8,347 nucleotides of DNA from Calditrichia bacterium. Its GTDB lineage: Bacteria; Calditrichota; Calditrichia; JAJRVZ01. Positions within the stretch are counted from its first letter, which is position 1. Every line of letters begins with the position of its first letter. This document shows, in pieces, positions 1 to 6,657 of this stretch. Location: the NCBI GenBank assembly GCA_030634505.1, contig DAOWAQ010000073.1:1-8347 (forward strand). The letters run 5' to 3'. The translations under genes were made by a program, and so were the position numbers. The notes under the pieces are model-generated. The model saw nothing but the letters and a program-made list of their open reading frames with translations. It was not told the origin of the DNA and searched no databases.

Positions 1-1
1 T

Positions 2-61
2 ATACAAATTGCAACCAAACGATTAATAGATTCGCAATTTACTGAGCAAATTGAGCTTTAA
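2..61 (+). CDS. Possible C-terminal tail of a plus-strand gene, cut by the left edge
   Basis: One plus-strand frame is open from the left edge to a TAA at 59-61 and reads IQIATKRLIDSQFTEQIEL, which looks protein-like (mixed charged and hydrophobic residues) rather than low complexity. The other plus frames and the minus strand carry stops here. Nineteen codons are too few to name a family, and an open stretch this short can arise by chance. If real, the gene would converge on the peptide transporter that ends at 161. Product unknown. Confidence 0.3.
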   Translation: MQIATKRLIDSQFTEQIEL

Positions 62-117
62 TTTATTATATAAAAAAAACCTCATTTATTAGTATTCCTG
101 GATTATTTTAATAAATA

Positions 118-153
118 ATAAAAGCCGTTCAATTAAAACCAAACAGCTTTTAT
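118..153. terminator. Weak AT-rich hairpin, possible bidirectional terminator
   Basis: The arms ATAAAAGC (118-125) and GCTTTTAT (146-153) are perfectly complementary. Three further pairs, GTT (127-129) with AAC (142-144), follow after one mismatch. The hairpin lies just past the stop codon of the minus-strand peptide transporter, and past the possible plus-strand gene end at 61, so it is well placed for a shared terminator. There is little GC in the stem and only short, interrupted T-runs follow on either strand, so its efficiency is doubtful. The rest of 62-160 is AT-rich with nothing else recognisable. Confidence 0.35.
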
Positions 154-160
154 ATTCAAA

Positions 161-1618
161 TTATTTAATATCACCAATTAGTTTTTTAAGCCACGGAGTT
201 AGAAGCAAGAAAAGTACTCCGGCTCCTAAAGCAATATAAGCTACATTACCAAACAATTCAGGTAATGGCAAAGTTTCAAACTGGCCAGCCACTAAACCTG
301 CAATTAAATTACCCAAAGCGGCGCCCATAAACCATGTACCCATCATTTGTCCTACAAGCGGTTTCGGTGATAATTTTGTCACACTACTCAACCCCACTGG
401 GCTGAGACAGAGTTCACCTAATGTATGTAAAAAATATGTGCTTATTAACCATCCCGGACTAACTCCCGATCCATTTGGGTCAGTGTAGGTTGCACCCCAC
501 ATCATTACCAAAAATCCAACCCCGAGAAGCAATAAACCTAATCCAAATTTTGCAGGAATAGAGGGATTCCTATTTGCCAACCATACCCAAAGCGATCCGA
601 AAAGCGGCGCAAAAATAACTATAAATAACGGATTTATTGTCTGCAACCAGCTGGCAGGGGCTTCAAATCCAAACACAACCCGATCAGTTAAACGATCTGC
701 AAAAAGATTCATGGATGATCCGGCTTGTTCAAAACCTGACCAGAATAAAGCCGCGCCAATAAATAAAAAGAAAATTACTAAGACTCTCTTTTTTTCAATT
801 GTTTCCAAATGTCCAAAAAATATTACATAAGAAAAATAAAAGATTGCCAGTCCAATAATTACAACTCCTGCTGCGGCCGCCATTCCGTTAAGAGTTAAAT
901 TGACAATTCCAGAATTATGAGCTAATGTTAAAATTATAGTAAGCGCTACAACGGCAGCTATACCGTATCCAAAGCTTCTTTTAGCTTGAGATTTCGCATC
1001 TTCTGATTGTCCCTTAAGTAAACCCGCTTCACCAAAATGTTTGAGATTAAATTTATACTGAACCAATCCCAAAGCCATAAAAACACCGGCTGCTAAAAAT
1101 CCAAGATGCCAGTTAATACTTTCACCAAAAAAACCACAAATCACCGGTCCAAATAATGCGCCTACATTGATGCCCATATAAAAAATTGAAAAACCTGCAT
1201 CGCGTCTGGCGCCACCTTCGGGATAAAGTTCACCCACAATTGCACTGACATTTGGTTTTAACAATCCCGTTCCAATTACCACCAAAACTAATCCTGTCGG
1301 AAAGAAAAACTCCCTTAATGTTGGTATAGCAAGACTGATATTTCCGGCAGCTATTAAAATACCACCATAGAATACAGCTTTTTGTTGTCCGATAATTCGA
1401 TCGGCAATCCAGCCACCGGGAAGAGCTAACAAATATACTAATGCTGTATATATACCATAGATTGCCGCTGCGGTTGCATCATCCATTTCAAATCCGCCAT
1501 CGCTTAAACTGGCAACCATATAGAGAATTAAAATTCCTCGCATACCATAATAGCTAAATCTTTCCCACATTTCTGTAAAAAATAAAACCATCAATCCCTT
1601 GGGATGTTCTTTGAACAT
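161..1618 (-). CDS. POT/PTR2-family proton-coupled oligopeptide transporter
   Basis: This is an inner-membrane major-facilitator protein of the proton-dependent oligopeptide transporter family, which imports di- and tripeptides with protons. The protein is 485 residues, within the usual range, and appears to be a complete multi-pass membrane protein. The family hallmark ExxER is at residues 16-20 (E16, E19, R20) in TM1, within FFTEMWERFSYYGMR. A GTGLLKPN segment lies at 117-123, and the PTR2 signature FYxxINxG at 146-153. FWSGFEQAGSSMN (292-304) fits TM7, and GELCLSPVGLS (401-411) with E402 fits TM10. The start is supported by GGAGG at 1623-1627, four bases upstream of the ATG. It is the last minus-strand gene, 198 bases after the YchF-like gene, so it may have its own promoter. 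Family assignment is firm. The exact peptide range is not visible, and nitrate or other substrates known for plant relatives are unlikely here. Confidence 0.95.
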   Translation of the reverse strand: MFKEHPKGLMVLFFTEMWERFSYYGMRGILILYMVASLSDGGFEMDDATAAAIYGIYTALVYLLALPGGWIADRIIGQQKAVFYGGILIAAGNISLAIPTLREFFFPTGLVLVVIGTGLLKPNVSAIVGELYPEGGARRDAGFSIFYMGINVGALFGPVICGFFGESINWHLGFLAAGVFMALGLVQYKFNLKHFGEAGLLKGQSEDAKSQAKRSFGYGIAAVVALTIILTLAHNSGIVNLTLNGMAAAAGVVIIGLAIFYFSYVIFFGHLETIEKKRVLVIFFLFIGAALFWSGFEQAGSSMNLFADRLTDRVVFGFEAPASWLQTINPLFIVIFAPLFGSLWVWLANRNPSIPAKFGLGLLLLGVGFLVMMWGATYTDPNGSGVSPGWLISTYFLHTLGELCLSPVGLSSVTKLSPKPLVGQMMGTWFMGAALGNLIAGLVAGQFETLPLPELFGNVAYIALGAGVLFLLLTPWLKKLIGDIK

Positions 1619-1679
1619 AATTCCTCCGTTATAGATTTTTGTAGATTATTTATTGTTTAATTTTATCCTATAATTGAAA

Positions 1680-1781
1680 TTGTCATTCTGAGCGAAGCGA
1701 AAGAATCTCGCATTTTATATTAATTATGAGATTGCTTCGTCAGTTCCTTCACTTTGTTCAGGACAAGCCTCGCAATGACAA
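1680..1781. repeat. Imperfect palindromic intergenic element with TTGTCATT/AATGACAA ends
   Basis: An 8-bp perfect terminal inverted repeat (TTGTCATT at 1680-1687, AATGACAA at 1774-1781) continues inward as GAG/CTC after two mismatches. The left arm then reads GAGCGAAGCGAAAGAATCTC. The right arm has GAGATT (1728-1733) followed by GCTTCG, which pairs imperfectly with it around an AT-rich centre (about 1710-1727). The right arm is longer and holds a CTTTGTTCAGGACAAG insert with its own small TTGT/ACAA-type symmetry. Sequences of this style are scattered between genes in many bacterial genomes and behave like REP- or MITE-like elements. No coding capacity is visible. A separate small inverted repeat AAACAAT/ATTGTTT follows at 1780-1799. 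The rest of 1619-1816 holds only the ribosome binding site of the peptide transporter. Confidence 0.75.
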
Positions 1782-1816
1782 ACAATCATACTATTGTTTT
1801 ACTCCATAACAGCCTT

Positions 1817-2896
1817 TTACACATTAAATCTGATATTTAATATATCGCCATCTTTTACAATATATTCTTTCCCCTCCAATCGCAAAACACCTTTATCTTT
1901 ACAAGCATTTAAACTGCCATATTGCATCAGGTCGTTATAGGATGCAACTTCGGCTCGGATAAATCCCTTTTCCAGATCTGTATGAATTTCGCCTGCCGCT
2001 TTTTGAGCAATTGTTCCCTTTTTGATAGGCCATGAACGGCACTCATCATCGCCGACTGTAAAAAATGATTGTAGTCCCATTAACTCATAGGATTCGCTTA
2101 TCATTTTTTGTGTAGCGGGATTGGATATGCCCAAATCTTCAAGAAATAATTCTGCATCTTCTTTATTCAATTGGGATATTTCTTTTTCTATTTCAGCGCT
2201 TAAAGCAGTGAGCTTTGTTCCCGGGGTTAAAATATTCTCAAATTCTTTTAATATTTCAGCCGTTTTTCCGATATCTGATTCGTTTATATTTACTACGTAG
2301 AGTATGGGTTTAATTGTTATAAACTGAAATCCCCGAATCAATAATTCTTCGTTATCATCAATTTCCAATTCCCGCAAAGGTTTTTCCTGCTCTAAATGAG
2401 CATGACATTTTTGAAGGACTTTTAATTCACGTTTTTCTTTTTCGTTTTGGGTTTTCATCACCAACTTTTCAAGCTTTCCAATTCTGTTTTCTACCGTAGC
2501 CAGGTCATGAAAGAAAAATTCTGAATTAATGAAATTTATATCTCTAACCGGATCAACAGTTTGTAATGGATGTGGATATATATCATTTTCAAAATTTCGT
2601 ATCATTAAAAGAATTGTGTCAACATATTTTACGTTCGAAAGAAATTGGGATGGCAATGCATTTCCCTTTTGCCCTTCTATTCCCGGAACTTTAATATATT
2701 CAATTGTCGCATTAATCTGTTTTTCAGGATTGAACATTTCTGTAAGTTTATTCAGGCGTTCATCCGGAACATTAATAATTCCCCTTTCTGCTTCAGTTTT
2801 TTGTTTATATGAATCTTCTCCTGATTTGTGTGATAATAACGTATCAAACAATGTCGATTTCCCTGAAAAAGGAAGCCCCACAATTCCAATTTGCAT
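1817..2896 (-). CDS. Divergent YchF/OLA1-like P-loop NTPase with TGS domain
   Basis: This is a cytoplasmic Obg-superfamily NTPase related to YchF, a ribosome-associated ATPase/GTPase. It is 359 residues, close to the usual 363 or so. The P-loop is GLPFSGKST (7-15), where classical YchF has GLPNVGKST. The G4 position reads NINE (203-206), matching the NxxE of YchF that relaxes guanine specificity. A coiled-coil insertion (about 118-175, DLATVENRIGKLEK) and a C-terminal TGS/DUF933 region (about 275-359) follow. That region ends in the well-conserved AAGEIHTDLEKGFIRAEV and DGDILNIRFNV blocks. The G3 region is abnormal: the DxAG of YchF aligns with KVPG (69-72), so the magnesium-coordinating aspartate is absent. 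The start is backed by GGGAG at 2904-2908, seven bases upstream. It is probably a paralogue of the housekeeping ychF, so no gene symbol is given. A terminator separates it from the HMA gene upstream. Confidence 0.88.
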   Translation of the reverse strand: MQIGIVGLPFSGKSTLFDTLLSHKSGEDSYKQKTEAERGIINVPDERLNKLTEMFNPEKQINATIEYIKVPGIEGQKGNALPSQFLSNVKYVDTILLMIRNFENDIYPHPLQTVDPVRDINFINSEFFFHDLATVENRIGKLEKLVMKTQNEKEKRELKVLQKCHAHLEQEKPLRELEIDDNEELLIRGFQFITIKPILYVVNINESDIGKTAEILKEFENILTPGTKLTALSAEIEKEISQLNKEDAELFLEDLGISNPATQKMISESYELMGLQSFFTVGDDECRSWPIKKGTIAQKAAGEIHTDLEKGFIRAEVASYNDLMQYGSLNACKDKGVLRLEGKEYIVKDGDILNIRFNV

Positions 2897-2946
2897 TTAT
2901 GATCTCCCAAGTCATTTTTTTAAAATGGTCATTCTGTACATTTTAC

Positions 2947-2977
2947 AAAAAAAAAGCGAAACCCGAAAGTTTCGCTT
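2947..2977 (-). terminator. Intrinsic terminator of the HMA-domain gene
   Basis: On the minus strand, AAGCGAAAC and GTTTCGCTT form a perfect 9-bp stem (arms 2969-2977 and 2954-2962). The loop is TTTCGG, and it could tighten to a UUCG tetraloop. A run of T, complementary to A at 2947-2955, follows immediately. This is a textbook rho-independent terminator about 40 bases past the stop of the HMA gene. It would separate that transcript from the YchF-like gene that starts at 2896. Confidence 0.85.
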
Positions 2978-2985
2978 CATATTAT

Positions 2986-3015
2986 ATCTGTATAATAATT
3001 ATTATTATATCAGAT
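2986..3015. repeat. AT-rich near-perfect palindrome abutting a stop codon
   Basis: ATCTG (2986-2990) pairs with CAGAT (3011-3015), and TATAATAAT (2991-2999) pairs with ATTATTATA (3001-3009). This gives a 14-bp stem with one bulged T at 3010 and almost no loop. It touches the TGA of the HMA gene and precedes the true terminator, so the 3' end of that transcript would carry two hairpins in a row. It might protect the mRNA end or bind a protein; neither can be told from sequence. Confidence 0.7.
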
Positions 3016-3386
3016 CAGATCTCTTTTTTTACACTTTTACCCTGACTGCAACATTTTTCCATATTACCGCCAAAGCAGGTTTTTTCTTTTATTTCATCGC
3101 ACTCATATTTTTTTAAACCAGAAGATTCTGTATTAAAACCGGCTTTAACAATTGCAGAATTTAAAGAAGCAAGTTCCACTCCATTGTGTTCTACTGTAGC
3201 TAGTCCGGATTCTAAATCCACAGAAACCTTTTCGACGCCTTCAACTTGCTGTAATGCTGTTGTTACTTTTTCTACACATGCATCACAAGTCATACCCTTT
3301 ACCTCGATCGTCGACTTGGTAACATCCGCTGCATTAATTATTACAGCAAATGCCAATGATAATATTAAGATGAGTAATCTTTGCAT
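3015..3386 (-). CDS. Small exported heavy-metal-associated (HMA) domain protein with Cys-rich tail
   Basis: A predicted 123-residue periplasmic or secreted metal-binding protein. Residues 1-20 (MQRLLILILSLAFAVIINAA) look like a signal peptide with cleavage near INA/AD. Residues 26-88 or so form one HMA fold with the metal site GMTCDAC (C34, C37), and the VEGVEKVSVDLESGLATV block is typical of CopZ, MerP and P-type ATPase N-domains. After the domain comes a tail with C96, C104, C112 and C113, which ordinary CopZ or MerP proteins lack. I chose the ATG at 3384-3386 because AGGAGG lies at 3393-3398 with a 6-base gap and the signal peptide begins exactly there. The frame stays open to 3470, but that part encodes Asn/Gln-rich spacer sequence. 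Likely roles are copper or mercury binding or delivery. No metal ATPase or MerT-like permease is adjacent, so the metal is unknown. Confidence 0.85.
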   Translation of the reverse strand: MQRLLILILSLAFAVIINAADVTKSTIEVKGMTCDACVEKVTTALQQVEGVEKVSVDLESGLATVEHNGVELASLNSAIVKAGFNTESSGLKKYECDEIKEKTCFGGNMEKCCSQGKSVKKEI

Positions 3387-3392
3387 AAATAT

Positions 3393-3398
3393 CCTCCT
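3393..3398 (-). promoter_or_regulatory. Shine-Dalgarno site that fixes the HMA gene start
   Basis: AGGAGG on the minus strand sits 6 bases before the ATG at 3384-3386. No comparable site precedes the in-frame ATG at 3468-3470, so the downstream start is the better one. Confidence 0.8.
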
Positions 3399-3419
3399 GT
3401 TTGATTGATTATTGTTTTG

Positions 3420-3555
3420 GTTACATGTTACTTGTTTCTGGTTATTGTTACAGCCACTGTTTACTGCCATTTCCTACTGATTACTAATTACCGATCACTG
3501 ATTACTTCTACAACCACTGCCGTTTAATATTTTGTTTCTTAATCACTGATTCTTC
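3420..3555. repeat. Degenerate ACTGATTACT-type low-complexity spacer
   Basis: ACTGATTACT occurs exactly at 3476-3485 and 3497-3506 (21 bases apart). TCACTGATT occurs at 3495-3503 and 3543-3551. CTGGTTATTGTTACAGCCACTG (3438-3459, read as 22 bases) resembles 3498-3519 at 17 of 22 positions, 60 bases apart. The stretch fills the space between the AGCS gene and the HMA gene. It shows no convincing promoter or terminator and no separate gene. It reads as decayed short repeats, a spacer type common in some AT-rich bacteria. Confidence 0.6.
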
Positions 3556-3558
3556 AGA

Positions 3559-5013
3559 TTAACTCTTTTTTAGCTTTTCTTGTGTAATCTTTGCTACAAC
3601 ACCCGCTAAAAATAATAATCCCACAAGATTTGGAAAAGCCATGAGAGCATTACCTATATTTCCGATATGCCAGACTATATTTAAATAATCATAACTGTCG
3701 CCGGCTATGGGAGTTAAAATCGCACCTAGGAATAAAAAAACTATGAATAAATAACGATAAGGCATTATAACTTTATCACCACCTAAATACTCAATGCATT
3801 TTTCACCATAATATGACCAGCCTATCAATGTTGTATAGCCAAAAACAAAAGATGCCACCGCAATAATTGTACCCCCTATTCCAAAAGGAATAACAGCATT
3901 AAATGCTTTTTGAGTAACCAGTATACTTGTAATATTATTTTCTGCACCCAATCCTTGCCAGGCAGGAGTAAACATATAAGCGCCCGTTAAAACTATTGTT
4001 AATGTTGTCATTGAGTTTACAAGTATAGTATCAATAAATACACCCGTCATAGCGATCAAGCCATTTTTGGTTGGTTCCTCCGATGTTGAAGCTCCCTGAG
4101 CAATTGCCGCAGAACCTAATCCGGCTTCATTAGACAACAAACCGCGGCTTACACCATTCTGAATTGCTAAACCAACTGAGGCACCCACCATTGGTTGGAA
4201 TCCAAATGCTGAATTAAAAATAATCATGAATGCTTCAGGGATTCTGGTAAAATTTGCTAAAATAACCCACGAGGCAAAAAACATATAAAAAAAGATCATC
4301 GCCGGAACCAATTTTTCTGAGACATGCCCAATTTTTTTGATTCCTCCAATAATTACTATTCCAACCAAAAATGCAATCAAAACACCTATTATAAAGTAAT
4401 AAATAGTTGGAGCTAACTCACCAGAAACTCCACCATGAAAAGCTTGATTAAATGTATTTGCTAAAGAAGCCGTCATTGAATTGGATTGTGCCATATTCCC
4501 AGTACCGATCAAGCAGGCTATGGCTCCACAAATTGCAAATGTAGCTCCTAAAATTTTTCCGAATTTTTTATTTTTTAATCCGTTTTTAACATAATACATT
4601 GGACCACCTGCCATTGTACCATTTGGAGCAACCTCACGGTATTGAACACCTAAAAATCCTTCGGCATATTTTGTTGCCATTCCAAAAATTCCGGCAATCC
4701 ACATATATACAGGCGCACCCGGTCCTCCCAAAGCAATTGCAGTGGCAACGCCTGCTATGTTTCCGTTTCCAACGGTTGCAGCCAATGCAGTCATTAGAGC
4801 GGCAAAAGGTGAAATATCTCCACGACCCTTTTCTGATCGTGATTCTTTGGAAAACACTAATTTTAGGGAATGCCAAAAATGAGTAAATTGTAATCCTTTT
4901 GTACGTATTGTCAGATAAATCCCTGTAAGAAGTAGAAGAGATATCATACCGGGACCCCAGAAGAGGAGATCTAATTTACTTGTCCATTTTAGTAATATAT
5001 CAAAAAAGTCCAT
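3559..5013 (-). CDS. Alanine/glycine:cation symporter (AGCS family, AlsT-like)
   Basis: An inner-membrane sodium-coupled importer of alanine, glycine or related small amino acids. The 484 residues and overall hydrophobicity suit a complete protein of about 11 membrane spans. The N-terminal part carries AATVGNGNIAGVATAIALGG (79-97 region) followed by PGAPVYMWIAGIFG (98-111), a form of the family signature. MAGGPMYYVKNGL (134-146) follows. A second conserved block, RGLLSNEAGLGSAAIAQGAS (290-309), is diagnostic of AGCS transporters. FGYTTLIGWSYYGEKCIEYL (391-410) is the usual C-terminal motif. An AAGGA site at 5022-5026, 8 bases upstream, supports the start at 5013. It lies 87 bases after the NSS gene with no terminator between them, so co-transcription is plausible. 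AGCS members use sodium or protons; which applies here is not visible. Confidence 0.95.
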   Translation of the reverse strand: MDFFDILLKWTSKLDLLFWGPGMISLLLLTGIYLTIRTKGLQFTHFWHSLKLVFSKESRSEKGRGDISPFAALMTALAATVGNGNIAGVATAIALGGPGAPVYMWIAGIFGMATKYAEGFLGVQYREVAPNGTMAGGPMYYVKNGLKNKKFGKILGATFAICGAIACLIGTGNMAQSNSMTASLANTFNQAFHGGVSGELAPTIYYFIIGVLIAFLVGIVIIGGIKKIGHVSEKLVPAMIFFYMFFASWVILANFTRIPEAFMIIFNSAFGFQPMVGASVGLAIQNGVSRGLLSNEAGLGSAAIAQGASTSEEPTKNGLIAMTGVFIDTILVNSMTTLTIVLTGAYMFTPAWQGLGAENNITSILVTQKAFNAVIPFGIGGTIIAVASFVFGYTTLIGWSYYGEKCIEYLGGDKVIMPYRYLFIVFLFLGAILTPIAGDSYDYLNIVWHIGNIGNALMAFPNLVGLLFLAGVVAKITQEKLKKS

Positions 5014-5100
5014 ACAATTTTTCCTTAGTTAAATAATCCAAACAAATTAAAACCAATACTAGATTCCATGTCTGAGTATTTACTTTTGGAAATCAGTCAT

Positions 5101-6459
5101 CTAAATAAAATCGATTTTATACAACAGCACAATAAGCACCAAGACCGGTGAGAAAAATCGAATCAATAAATAAAACACTTTAAATATCCAGGCTGGATAA
5201 AATTCAGCGCCAAAGAAATATTCCAATTTTTCTTTAGGCATAACCCATCCCACATAAATTGCTGTGAGTAAACCACCGATAGGCAACATCCAATTGGAAG
5301 CCAGATAGTCCATCGAATCGAAAAAATTCTTACCAAAGATATCCGCCCAGGCGCCAAATATTTTACCTGAGCCTGATAATGCAGAAGGAATGCCGAATAC
5401 AAAAATTACAATCCCGGAAATTAAAGCTGCTTTATTGCGCCGCCAATCCAATTTGTCAATAAAGGTTGCAGTCACTACTTCCAACAAGCTGATTGCACTG
5501 GAAAGAGCGGCAAAAGTTAAAAGAAGAAAGAAAAATACCGATAAGATTTGACCACCGGCAATTTGCGAAAAAACTATCGGAATAGTTTTAAATACAAGTC
5601 CGGGACCAGCCTCTGCTTCATAACCAAATGCGAAAATAACCGGAAAAATCATCAGGCAGGCCAGCAAAGCAATTACCGTATCCAACAAGCTGACGGCAAT
5701 CGAGCTCTTTAGTACCTCCTTACGAGATTTCAAATAGGAACCATAGGTCAACATGGCGCCCATTCCAAGACTCAAAGTAAAAAATGCATGACCAAGGGCT
5801 TCGAGAATACCGTGCGGAGTTAGTTTTTCAAAATGTGGCATGAAGATGAAATCGACAGCTTTCATAAAACCATCATTGGGCAGAAAGACAGCTCGTCCTA
5901 CCAGAAACAACAACAACAGGAAAAGCAGCGGCATCAAGATATTACAGGTTTTTTCGATGCCTTTTTTAACACCTCCAATGACTACCATAATTGTAACAGA
6001 CATGAAGACTGTATGCCAAAACATGTTCTGAGTGGCCGAACCATAAAGTCCGCTAAATGTATTACCAATAGTTTCAGTATCCAGATTAGTGAAGCCCTGC
6101 AACGATAGTTTTACGTAATGCATGGCCCAGCCGGCAACCACACTGTAATAGCTGAGTATTACAAAGCCAGAAGCAACACCAAGCCAGCCCACAAGTCCCC
6201 AAGAACTTCCCTTTTTGTGGAAATGTTCAAAAGCACCAACCGGACTTTGTTTAGAGCCTTGTCCTAGCAGCAATTCGGCTACCATGATTGGTATACCAAC
6301 GGCAATTATGCAAACCAGGTAAATCAAGACAAAAACACCACCGCCGTTCTCACCAGTGATATAGGGAAATTTCCAAATATTGCCTAACCCTACGGCTGAA
6401 CCGGCTGCCGCAAATATAAATCCCATTCTTGAACTCCATTGTCCTCTTTGAACATCCAT
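5101..6459 (-). CDS. Neurotransmitter:sodium symporter (NSS/SNF) family amino-acid transporter
   Basis: A LeuT-fold inner-membrane sodium-coupled amino-acid transporter. At 452 residues with a short C-terminus it resembles bacterial MhsT-like members, which usually have 11 spans. TM1 has the unwound AAAGSAVGLGNIWKFPY (17-33). By alignment with LeuT, A22 and N27 are the expected sodium ligands, and K30 stands where LeuT has gating R30. TM2 carries GIPIMVAE (55-62) with the conserved glutamate E62. TM3 has SYYSV (103-107) with the substrate-gate tyrosine. TM6 reads FFTLSLGMGAM (226-236). TM8 has ALSSAIS (318-324), with S320/S321 at the second sodium site. All core binding residues are therefore present and the protein should be functional. 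The start is supported by CCGGAGG at 6470-6476, 10 bases from the ATG. Substrate is probably hydrophobic or aromatic amino acids, but this is inference. Confidence 0.95.
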   Translation of the reverse strand: MDVQRGQWSSRMGFIFAAAGSAVGLGNIWKFPYITGENGGGVFVLIYLVCIIAVGIPIMVAELLLGQGSKQSPVGAFEHFHKKGSSWGLVGWLGVASGFVILSYYSVVAGWAMHYVKLSLQGFTNLDTETIGNTFSGLYGSATQNMFWHTVFMSVTIMVVIGGVKKGIEKTCNILMPLLFLLLLFLVGRAVFLPNDGFMKAVDFIFMPHFEKLTPHGILEALGHAFFTLSLGMGAMLTYGSYLKSRKEVLKSSIAVSLLDTVIALLACLMIFPVIFAFGYEAEAGPGLVFKTIPIVFSQIAGGQILSVFFFLLLTFAALSSAISLLEVVTATFIDKLDWRRNKAALISGIVIFVFGIPSALSGSGKIFGAWADIFGKNFFDSMDYLASNWMLPIGGLLTAIYVGWVMPKEKLEYFFGAEFYPAWIFKVFYLLIRFFSPVLVLIVLLYKIDFI

Positions 6460-6579
6460 GCGTCAAAAACCTCCGGTTTGATTAATACTTTTTGGATTTT
6501 TACTGGTTGGATTGAAAATATAATAAAATTTGAGGCTAATTAGTAATTAAAATTTGTTAATAGAGTTCTTAACTACATT

Positions 6580-6614
6580 TAGTTGTGTATTTATCGAAGT
6601 AGATAAAACAACTA
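6580..6614. promoter_or_regulatory. Inverted repeat in the divergent intergenic region
   Basis: TAGTTGT (6580-6586) pairs with ACAACTA (6608-6614), and TTTATC (6590-6595) pairs with GATAAA (6602-6607). They surround the loop GAAGTA, with a 3-base bulge (6587-6589) on the left. The resulting 13-bp stem lies midway between two divergently transcribed genes and has no T-run after it, so a terminator is unlikely. It could be an operator or a structured leader. The 283-base gap 6460-6742 otherwise holds the NSS ribosome binding site, a candidate promoter and AT-rich sequence. Confidence 0.5.
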
Positions 6615-6657
6615 ACAATATTATTTTGTAGCAGTTTGATTGTTCTTTTTTGATTTT

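Noticed and set aside
1680..1781. Structured RNA or tRNA gene
   Set aside because: It does not fold as a cloverleaf and has no T-loop or acceptor-like ends; the terminal inverted repeat fits a palindromic repeat element better.
2529..3116. Plus-strand open frame of 195 codons
   Set aside because: It mostly lies antisense to the well-supported YchF-like gene, then crosses its ribosome binding site and the terminator into the HMA gene; its sequence has no family resemblance and ends in Phe/Tyr-rich low complexity.
3387..3470. Longer N-terminus for the HMA protein, starting at 3470
   Set aside because: It is encoded by the degenerate spacer, has no ribosome binding site, and would bury a clear signal peptide; AGGAGG at 3393-3398 supports the shorter form.
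3420..3555. Possible CRISPR-like array
   Set aside because: The repeats are short (9-10 bases exact), degenerate and unevenly spaced, with no constant repeat-spacer pattern and no cas genes.
4599..4886. Overlapping open frames on both strands inside the AGCS gene
   Set aside because: They are shadows of a strongly conserved transporter frame and show no start signals or family resemblance.
5014..5100. Terminator or sigma-54 promoter between the NSS and AGCS genes
   Set aside because: Only a loose GATTTCC/GGAATC pairing with a long loop and no T-run is visible, and no GG-N10-GC promoter pattern was recognised.
5833..6108. Plus-strand open frames inside the NSS gene
   Set aside because: Antisense to conserved NSS membrane segments; composition rich in Gln, Asn and Lys as expected from reversed hydrophobic codons.
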